Of a DNA stretch of 64,000 bases, positions 56,228 through 64,000 are shown one piece after another. The translations under genes and the position numbers were made by a program. The notes under the pieces are model-generated. The model did not search any database and was not told the DNA's origin. It saw only the letters and a program-made list of their open reading frames with translations. The stretch comes from Paraspadella gotoi (Eukaryota > Chaetognatha), in the NCBI GenBank assembly GCA_051294375.1, contig CM119265.1, positions 28,978,540-29,042,539 on the forward strand. Reading direction: 5' to 3'. Every line of letters starts with the position of its first letter. The stretch's first letter is position 1.

Positions 56228-58771
56228 TCACATGCGGCGACGCGTATTGACGCTTATCAAGATGTAGAAGAAGAGAATGATACAGATGATGCCGCATGAA
56301 ACCATAAACTGTTGGCGGAAGAAAGGAGATAGAAGGAGATAGAAAAAAAGAGAAAAAAAAAGGAAAACGAAATGAAAGGATAAAAAATATTTTATTTTGT
56401 ATTGATTCGATTACCGAAATGCATCTGAGGATCAAACTCATCATCGCCAATGTATCGTCCTGATGATGCTCGTGGTGATCACCCTGATAACCTCCTTGAT
56501 TGTATTCGCCGTGATATTGTGAAACGTTTTTCGATGCCTCGTTTTCGTTCTCTCCTTTTTCTTCTTCTCCTTCGACGTCGTTGTTGTTTGTTTCATTGTT
56601 GTTGTTGTTGTTATTGTTGTTTCGGTTTTTGTTGTATTTTCTTCGTGACCTAAAAGTAAAAAAAAAGTTTTTACCTAAAATTTTATTTGTTTTTAAAATT
56701 ATTTTTAGAGACTCGTCGAAAGAAATATAGAAGAAACTTCGAAATTTGACGAAAACAGAAAATCTTTTTTGCTTTGATTCTAAAAGTTATTTGAGCAAAA
56801 TGAAGTTTTTTGAACAATCAAAGCAAGTTTGGAATGTATTTGTAAGCAGTGTTTGTTTTAAAAGTATTAAATTAAGCAAAACTTTTTTGCAAAAATAAAA
56901 AATAAAATATAATTGAAATATTTTACCTATATCAAGAAGATTAAGTAAATTAAGTAAATTAAGTAAAAAATTAAGTAAATTAAGTAAATTAAGTAAATTA
57001 ACCACGAGGTCTTGTGTTCCTTCCCAGGCTCCACGTTGATGATATTATTGGCATGAAAAGACCAAATCAAACTATTAACTACTATGAAAATAAGTTATTC
57101 TCAGACAGGTTAAAAAGATATTGTTAAAGTGTATATTAAGATCATAAAAATAATAAAGGTTTTATTAATAATCATATAATCAATTAAAATACTTTTTATA
57201 TGTATTTTTTTAAATTTTATTTTTTATTTTTTTTATAAGATTCTGATAAAAAAAATAAAAAAAAATAAAAGAAGTAATTTTGTTGCAGTGCATGTGTAGT
57301 CATGTAATCATCTTATGTTACGTCATATTATGTTAGGTCACGTCATGTGATGTCACGTCATGTCAAATACACGTGATAAGGTAGTCACTGCGGCGCAACA
57401 CATTTGAATTACCGTTCTTGTTATTGACTAGACCAATTTAATTAACCAAATGGATAACTTATTCAAAGATCAATATTTAAAATCCTTTTTTTTGTTCTTA
57501 TAAGACGCTACGAGTTTTAAGTTTAGTAGTGTCAACTTTTTTGCACGGTATGGTATATTGATATACATTTACTTTAGTAGTGTCAACTTTTTTGCACGGT
57601 ATGGTATATTGATATACATTTACTTTAATATTCTAACTTTACCCTTTTTCCACATCGATATTCAGTTCTTCCTCATCTTCTGAATTTTCTTCGATACTTA
57701 TGGATACGTCGTCTTCATCATCGTCGTATTTTGAAAATGACTAACGGATGAAACAGTAAATTAGTAATAATTTCATCTACATTTTTACATACAAATGTAA
57801 TTCAAACTTTTTTTGATATTCTATGAATTATTTTCTCATCTAACTTAAAGTACAAAAAGAACTGTCACTCAAAATCTTAAATTTTAATTTAACCTAATCT
57901 AATCAACTTAATTTAATTTAATTTAACTTAATCTTATTAACTTAATTTAATTTAACTTAATCAAATTAATTTAATTTAACAAAGTTGGAAAGCTGATCCA
58001 CAGGCCAGAATCTGTTCTATTCCTTTACCCAATAGTTTTGGCCAAAGATTACGGCCAAAACAATTGGCCAGTGGAGCGATGTATCTTCCCCACTAAAGTA
58101 CAACAACTTTAGCCTTTACCCCTAATTGTTCCTAGCGAGGAATCAATCCAACTCAGTCTCTTATCTTAAAGTTGTTTTTTTTTATTTCTGTTATAAGAAC
58201 AACATAACATTAGTCCAAAGCCAATAAATCCAAGGTTTGCTACCCAATCGTGGGCTGCTATTCCGGACTAGCCTAATTACTAATTACGAATACAATTGGT
58301 GCAACAATCCTAAAAGTTTGAGATGTTAACATTTCACAAGTTATCTCGTCCCTTGAGTACACTACAGGATTAAGAGATCTATCTTTTTTACTGGGACCTG
58401 CTCTGTCATCTTGTAAGAGTGACGGAGGCCTTAACCAACTATAGCCTGTTCAATGTCAGGGGCAAGATAGCTTATTTATTAAATAAATAGATAATTTTTT
58501 TATATTGGTTGTACTAATTTCATCTTAAAGTTATACAAGCTAAATAAACTCTCACTCATTTAGGCCTATCGATGTAACATAAATTAATAGCATGACCATT
58601 CAACAAAAAGCATTTCACTTTCACCAACTGTTCGCTTGTTTATCTTACCTCGTAACGATAGAGCGACGGTCCCGCCCTCTTCTTCTTCTCTCTTTTCATC
58701 CACGGAATTGTCACCCACCGACGATCCCCTTTTGTTTTCTGACTTTTTCGTTTTATTTCTCCGCTTCGCAT
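56228..58771 (-). CDS. Small protein with C-terminal membrane anchor (alpha)
   Basis: Exons 58649-58771, 57643-57740, 56415-56649 and 56228-56308 join in frame to 178 residues; all introns GT-AG. Exon 1, MRSGEIKRKSQKTKGDRRWV ending LYRYE, is strongly basic; exon 2, SFSKYDDDEDDVSISIEE..., is acidic; exon 3 has an Asn run, acidic then His/Gln-rich sequence (YHGEYNQGGYQGDHHEHHQ) and ends LAMMSLILRCIS; exon 4 after the tract ccgccaacag encodes FMVSCGIICIILFFYILISV then NTRRRM-stop, a helix with a basic end and only a few residues after it. No signal peptide, so it is predicted tail-anchored with a cytosolic domain. Tandem paralogue of the gene at 52342-54064. Family not recognised. Confidence 0.7.
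57519..57630 (+). repeat. 53 bp tandem duplication
   Basis: Two exact-looking copies of tttagtagtgtcaacttttt then tgcacggtatggtatattga and tatacatttac, next to the alpha gene's second exon, in the intron. Confidence 0.9.
58395..58530 (+). mobile_element. 150 bp dispersed repeat ('ggacctgctatg' family), copy 4
   Basis: gggacctgctctgtcatctt, aagagtgacggaggccttaa, ggggcaagatagcttattta and attggttgtactaatttcat. Intronic in the alpha gene. Confidence 0.7.
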
Positions 58772-59264
58772 TTGTGTTGTTGTCTTTTGACTCGAGCTCA
58801 AGAAAAGTTTTCTCCAGAATCGATACTTCGCTTATGTAGAAGAGTTAAGTTTCGAAGAGTTTAGATCGTTGTCAGAGAATTCGTCTGATGGCAGAATCGG
58901 GAATGCGAAAAATAAAGAAAATTGATCTACTGATTGATTGATTAAATCATTGTTTGATTGATCGATTGATTGATTGATTGATTGATGATTGATTGATGAT
59001 TGATTAATGATTGATTGATTGACTGATTAATTCATTGATTGATTGATTGATTCATTCATTTATTCATTCATTCATTCATTCATTCAATGGACGTAGAGTT
59101 CCGATTGAAAGGAAATGGGAAGGAATTTTGAAAAAAATATTTTAAAAAGAAAATAATTGTAATGAAAATAAAAGGGAGTGGTTTTTTCATACAATTGAAA
59201 CATTCTTTGAAATATTATTACACTTCATTGATAGGGAAGCCAGGTACTCTGGGAGTGAATAAAG

Positions 59265-59435
59265 GAGACTGTGAGAGAGTCTTTATTGAAACCTTGCAGG
59301 GACCTGCTATGTCATTATCTTATAAGAGTGATGGAGGCCTTAAATCACCAAAGCCTGTCCAAAGTCAGGGGCAAGATAGCTTATTTATTAAATGAATGAA
59401 AATTTTTATATTGGTTGTACCAATTTTCAAATGAC
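59265..59435 (+). mobile_element. 150 bp dispersed repeat ('ggacctgctatg' family), copy 5
   Basis: gactgtgagagagtctttat, gaaaccttgcagggacctgc, aagagtgatggaggccttaa and gaaaatttttatattggttg. The most complete copy, with the tail attggttgtaccaatttt. Confidence 0.75.
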
Positions 59436-59614
59436 TTGAAGGTAATTGTTGTCTTTCCCTTTTTTTCTATTTAAAGGATAATATGTTATAATTAAACAAA
59501 ATTATTTTTAGACTTTAGTCCTCTTTCTAATTTAATTATCAGACATGTCATTAAGTTTTTATATAAGAATAAAAACTTGGCTCGATCCAAATTTCGAGAA
59601 ACGACTTTTTCAGA

Positions 59615-59930
59615 GAAAATCTAATTCATTTCCAACAAAATCTAATTTATTTTCCAAAACAATCTAATTCATTTCGCAGAAAATCTAATTCAGTTCCCAA
59701 AAAATCTAATTCATTTCTTAGAAAATCAAATTAATTTCCGATAAAAAATAATTCATTCCCGAGAAAATCTAATTCATTTCCCAGAAAATCTAATTCTTTT
59801 CTTAGAAAATGCAATTCATTTCCAAGAAAATCTAATTTATTTCCGAGAAAATCTAATTAATTTCTGATAAAATCTAAATCATTTCTGATAAAATCTAATT
59901 CATTTCCCAGAAAATCAAATTCATTTCCGA
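59615..59930 (+). repeat. ~18 bp minisatellite 'gaaaatctaattcatttc'
   Basis: About 17 imperfect units with the form agaaaatctaattcatttcc. Non-coding; minus-strand open frames across it are repeat artefacts. Confidence 0.9.
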
Positions 59931-60061
59931 GAAATGAGACGAAAAGATCATTTCTCGTTTTATCGTTTCTCTCTTTATCAGTGAAGTGGCTTGAAAAGAA
60001 CTCTTGGTGATTCGTGGCAGAGAATTCACGTGATCCAAATGATTCGCGCCAGAACAAAGGT

Positions 60062-60062
60062 C

Positions 60063-60134
<72 letters not shown>

Positions 60135-60330
60135 CTTTTTTTTTTTTTTAGATACTTGCTCCGCTTGATTCTTGCTCCTTGAGATTCATGCTCCTTTAGA
60201 TCAATGCTCCTTTAGATCGATGCTCCTTTAGATCCTGCTACTGTTGTTCCCTTCTCCTTTAGATCCTTGCTCCTTTAGTTCATTGCTCCAGTGGATCCAT
60301 GCTCTTTTAGATCCATGCTCTTTGGATCCA
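60062..60330 (+). repeat. CT array followed by 16-17 bp minisatellite
   Basis: CT dinucleotides at 60062-60135, then about ten units of atgctcctttagatcc-like sequence to 60330. Confidence 0.9.
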
Positions 60331-61014
60331 TGCTCCATCCCTCATTCTAGAAAACGATCTTTAGATGATTTTAATTTTTCTAAAAATGTTGACTTTCATA
60401 AAAAAACTATCCCTCATTAAGTTTAGTTTATACTCATAGCTTATTTAACCTGGGTTCGATTTTAAATAACCATATTAAAATATCTATCTGGAAGAAACTT
60501 TCGTGTATATTCATCCGACTTGTATTCTTTTAATTATTTATTAATTGACAAATAAAACATACATTTCACAACATTTCATTCCTGCACAGATTTGGCGACC
60601 TACCTAAAAACTTTTTTGGGCTCTTATCTCACCAAAAAAGAACTTATCTTTTTTTAAGAGGAGCTCAAAGTACTTTCCAAAAAAAAGTCCTTCTTTGTCT
60701 CTCGTTTTCATTCTTGAAATTCCCTAAAAATAGTATTGGTACAAGTTAATTTAATTAATTACTTTAACCTTTATTTGAAATAAAATAAAAGTAAGTAATG
60801 CGGCGGAGACTTAACAAAGCCTCACCGCAGACTTAAAACGGCCATGAGGGTTAACGCTCTCATAGATAGGAAACGTTAGTTTCACGTTTTAATCAAATAT
60901 ATTGCAAAACCGACTGCTTACTATTAAATTAAGTTTTATTTTATATTCTGTAGATCAATTGTTTTATCTTCATATTCTTCAATTGGAAACCCAAATCAAT
61001 TTTGTGATCAAAAA

Positions 61015-61090
61015 ATGTTTAAGTTGGACGCTGCGTCGTTTTTGTGGTTCCTTATCACTTTTATCGTCATCTCATTTCATTTTTCAGCTG
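61015..61090 (+). CDS. Possible signal-peptide first exon (partial gene)
   Basis: ATG at 61015 opens MFKLDAASFLWFLITFIVIS followed by FHFSA, a basic-hydrophobic-small pattern typical of secretory signals, and a GT donor (ctg-GTATAG) at 61091. Without splicing the frame stops about 35 codons after the ATG. No downstream exon was found inside the window, which is filled with repeats from 61268 on. Confidence 0.3.
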
Positions 61091-61267
61091 GTATAGTATA
61101 TATAGTATATAGTATATAGAGCAAAGGATGTTTAAAAATTTAATTGATAAAATATAAATCACCTTTTCAAACAAAATAATATATTTTGTTAAACCTGCAA
61201 AGTAAAAGAAATAAAATTGCGGTTTTTATTTAATATGTACAAAGTTTGAGGACGAAAAAGAAAGAAA

Positions 61268-62545
61268 ACAAGTTTGAGCAAACAATGTCGGATCTGCCTA
61301 CGATAGTTAAGCGGTAATAAGCTAATCCGATGATAAATCGTGGTAATTTTTTTGACTCTCAATTTGTGATTATAACAAATAATAACAGACTTCTTAATAA
61401 ATCTATGAAAAAATATATATATCAATTGATCTATCAATCATTACCATTAGCTGTGTTAATACCAACTTGCATAATTTGGTCAACATTCATAATTTAATCA
61501 ACATGTATGGCAACAGCCGGGTTGCCTGTGATGTCCATTGGGATGGGGCATCTCACTGTTGGCTTTAAGGGCTTCCGACCCTCAGTGACGAATCCAGTCA
61601 CTGGCGCGGTTACCCTAGGACAGTCTCGCTTTGCCAATGCAGAGGGAAGTCGTTAGGACTGTGGATGGAACACTACGCCTGGGATGGTGTGTTCCCCCTC
61701 TGAGCCAATGGATTTGGCTGTAGGATGGTGGACATGAGGCGGTGTGAATATACCACCTCACTTGCATAATAAAATTAACTGGCATAATTTGGTTATCTGG
61801 CATAATTTGGTCAACATACATAATTTGCTCAATTGGTATAATATGGTCAACTGATGTAATTTAGTCAAGTGACGTAATTTAGTCTGTAGGACACAAACTC
61901 TTGTTATAGTTCTTTGCTTTTAACTTCCTTTTGTAAAAGTGTTTAAAAATATAAACAATAAATATATGTTTGTTATAATTGTATTGATATGTTTTAATTA
62001 TGTTTTCTTTTCATACAACTTGTGATAAAATTAATTAGCTCATCAAGTCAACTGGCATAATTTGGTCCACTGGCATGAATTGGTCAACTGGTATAATTTG
62101 GTTTAAATGCTTAATTTGGTTAAGTGACATAATTAGATCAAATTGCTTAATTTGGCAACCGGCATAATTTGGTCAACTTGCATAATTCAATCAACTTGCA
62201 TAATTTAATCAACTTTCATAATTTAATCGACTTGCATTATTTAATCAACTGGTATAATTTGGTCAACTGACAGAATATGGCCAACTGGCATAATTTGGTT
62301 AACCGGCATAATTTGGTTAACTGGCATAATTTTTTTCAACTTGTATAATTTGGTCAACTTGCAAAATGTGGTCAACTGGCATTACTTATTCAACTGGCAT
62401 AATTTGGTCAACTTGCATAATTTGGCAAATTGTTGTAATTTGGTCAACCGGCATAATTTGGTCAATTGACATAATCTGTTCAACTGTAAAATTTGGTCAA
62501 CTGGCATAATTTGGTCAATTGGCATAATTTGGTCAATCAATCAAT
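61268..62545 (-). mobile_element. Rolling-circle-like element with long minisatellite
   Basis: Conserved end caagtttgagcaaacaatgt/cggatctgcctacgatagtt at 61269-61310, then about 60 imperfect taatttggtcaactggca units (61450-62540) interrupted by a GC-rich insert (61507-61757). Reverse orientation of the copy at 49911-52315. Confidence 0.65.
61507..61757 (+). mobile_element. GC-rich insert in the minisatellite
   Basis: About 250 bp, tggcaacagccgggttgcct to tgtgaatataccacctcact, splitting the array between acttgcataatt-type units. No boxes or frame recognised; probably a retroposed short element. Confidence 0.45.
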
Positions 62546-62689
62546 CAATCAATCAATCAATGATTCTGAGAGAGATAGAGAGAAAATTTAAAAAATTGAC
62601 ATAAATGTTTCTTTTGGTTTTCTGTTTTAAACTCTTTTCCACTCCTACGATTTCAATTTTTCAAATTCAAAATTAATTTATTTCAATTT

Positions 62690-62761
62690 TGTTATTAGAC
62701 ATACAAATCAAGTTTCTTTAATTTTATCTTTGTTGTACATTGCTCAAATGAAATTGCTTAT

Positions 62762-62813
<52 letters not shown>

Positions 62814-63085
62814 ACCAAATTTCACTTCTTTTCACCACTTATTCAATCTAGCCTAAACTAAATCTGTCCTCTACACTGACCACTAATCTGTCTCAATTCA
62901 TTGTTGGAAACTTTAACCTTTTCTGTCTCTCTCTCTCTCTTTCTTTAACTCACAAAAATATACCATTATTCACAACTGTTAAGAAGCGCTGATGAAGACT
63001 CGAAAATCCCAGAGTCGAAACATGTCTGCATTTTGATAAATAAATAATTGTAACAATTCATAATTCTTTGTAAATAGATAAATTA
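62690..63085 (+). mobile_element. Penelope-like LTR-type fragment with hammerhead ribozyme
   Basis: Tatctttgttgtacattgctc, CT arrays and cattgttggaaactttaacc precede the ribozyme at 62980-63036. The segment at 50600-50880 shares the same order (ctttgttgtacattgtcaaa, CT array, ttgttggaaactctccctca, gcattttgataat) but lacks the ribozyme core. Hammerheads are known from Penelope-like element LTRs, which is why that origin is proposed. Confidence 0.5.
62980..63036 (+). ncRNA. Hammerhead ribozyme motif (type I)
   Basis: Core CTGATGA at 62989-62995; stem II gactc (62997-63001) pairs perfectly with gagtc (63012-63016) across a 10-nt loop; then GAAA (63017-63020); minimal stem III ac-at-gt (63020-63025) and the GTC cleavage triplet (63024-63026), so cutting is predicted after 63026. 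Stem I: tgc then ttttg (63027-63035) pairs with taagaagcg (62980-62988) as t-g, g-c, c-g, one A/A mismatch, then t-a, t-g, t-a, t-a, g-t. All conserved nucleotides of the hammerhead core are present. The very short stem III is typical of Penelope-element ribozymes. Confidence 0.75.
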
Positions 63086-63870
63086 TGAAAAAAAATTATG
63101 TCTGTCTGTGTCTGTCTGTCTGTCTGTCCGTCCAACCGTCCGTCCGTCCATCTGTCAGTCCGTTCTTCCTACCTTAGCAATAAACCCCAATTACTCGTGA
63201 TTGGATGGATGGATTTTAGCTGAATGGAAAAAAATAAAAAAATAAATTTCATTATTTTAACACTAATTGCTCATGATTTGATTGGGCGATTGACCTGAAA
63301 TTTTGTATGTGGGTAGAATCATGTGTGAGCAAGCTGGAAATCAAGTTTCGATGGAAACGTCTGAGTGGAAATGAGTTTAAATGGAAAAAATAAAAACCTG
63401 TTTCGCTAATTAATTATGCTTCTTTTTCTTTTTCTATTAAATGTAAATGCAAGATGTATTAAATATTCAAAATAGTAATCAGTTAATTAATCAATTAGTC
63501 AATTAATTAATCAATAAATGATTAATCAGTCAATCAATCAAGTCAATCGTTATCCGTATTATTCTCATCGTCGTCATTGCTTTTGTCGTGGTTAGTGACG
63601 AAAAGACCTAAAAACAAACATTTGGGATTAAATTAATTAATTAATTGACTAATTAAATAATTATTTAATTAATAATTAATTACTGATAATGATCGTGGGC
63701 AGATCCAACATTGTTTGCTCAAACTTTTTTCCATTTAAACTCATTTCCACTCGGAGGATTCCATCAAAACTTTATATCTAGTTCAATCACACACCTCCCT
63801 ACCGAAACAAAAAATTTCAATCCAAACCATCCATCCAATCACGAGTAATTGGAGTTTTTTGCTAAGGTGG

Positions 63871-63925
<55 letters not shown>

Positions 63926-63960
63926 GGACGGATGGACATTGTTTTTTTGCATGAGTTATC
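63086..63960. mobile_element. Rolling-circle-like element pieces in both orientations
   Basis: A gtctgtctgtccgtccaacc array at 63100-63160 with the unique body to about 63410, then TTAA-rich sequence carrying the captured exon, the end gatcgtgggcagatccaaca at 63690, and a second, reversed copy from 63720 (ccatttaaactcatttccac) to a gacagacagaca array at 63868-63925 running off the window. Confidence 0.6.
63543..63607 (-). pseudogene. Isolated acidic terminal exon carried by a dispersed repeat, copy B
   Basis: Minus-strand acceptor tttttag, then LFVTNHDKSNDDDENNTDND and TGA. The same exon as 19808-19884, shorter by four codons within the Asp run. Flanked by taattaatta sequence as in copy A. 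Confidence 0.45.
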
Positions 63961-64000
63961 TTAATTCGATATTCTTACATGATATATGTGAATGCCTGAC

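Noticed and set aside
58592-58864. Plus-strand frames over 58.6-58.86 kb
   Set aside because: Antisense to the first exon of the tail-anchored gene, which is supported by its paralogue at 54 kb.

Overview
This is intron-rich, AT-rich metazoan nuclear DNA. Evidence for an animal is the C-terminus of a type II PKA regulatory subunit (RII), a Rho/Cdc42-type GTPase with a CAAX box, a secreted PAN/Apple-like protein, GT-AG introns of 0.1-3 kb, and transposons of metazoan type. I cannot name the species. Degenerate CCCTAA-like arrays only weakly suggest a TTAGGG-telomere lineage. Exon joins below were made by hand from splice-site motifs and reading-frame phase; no transcript data were available.

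Layout. 1-0.6 kb: last two exons of a PKA RII gene (+). 4.4-6.1 kb: Rho-family GTPase (+), whose CAAX-encoding 3' end lies in a purine-rich minisatellite. 7.3-13.0 kb: a QxW (ricin-B-like) beta-trefoil protein with a long Gly/Ala/Glu-rich tail (+). 13.3-18.7 kb: a predicted 1,347-residue acidic, disordered protein ending in an amphipathic LEA-like segment and one transmembrane helix (+). 20.5-25.7 kb: a seven-exon secreted protein (-) built from repeated two-exon Cys modules (PAN/Apple-like). 28.5-36.2 kb: a roughly 4 kb direct tandem duplication carrying the 5' exons of a single-pass membrane protein; only the downstream copy is in frame and joins exons to 39.2 kb. 40.8-47.4 kb: a few exon candidates (+), incompletely joined. 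52.3-58.8 kb: two tandem paralogous small genes (-), one with a C-terminal membrane anchor and one without. 61.0 kb: a possible signal-peptide first exon.

Much of the rest is repeats. The main family resembles the non-autonomous rolling-circle 'HINE/Pearl/DINE' type: a terminal stem-loop, a GTCY tetranucleotide array, minisatellites (taatttggtcaactggca), and a conserved end (ccgacattgtttgctcaaac). Others are a tRNA-related SINE in single and dimeric form, two other tRNA-like SINEs, a ~150 bp dispersed repeat, a MITE family with internal telomere-like repeats, a mariner-like MITE, a fold-back element, and Penelope-like LTR-type sequence with a well-formed hammerhead ribozyme at 62.98-63.04 kb.

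The genes do not form an obvious pathway. The most unusual things are the hammerhead motif, the tandem tail-anchored/soluble gene pair, gene parts captured in minisatellites (a CAAX end; a 3' splice site plus exon start), and an acidic terminal exon conserved in two copies of a dispersed repeat. Four N gaps and homopolymer-biased frameshifts in one duplicate copy show that part of the window is of draft quality.
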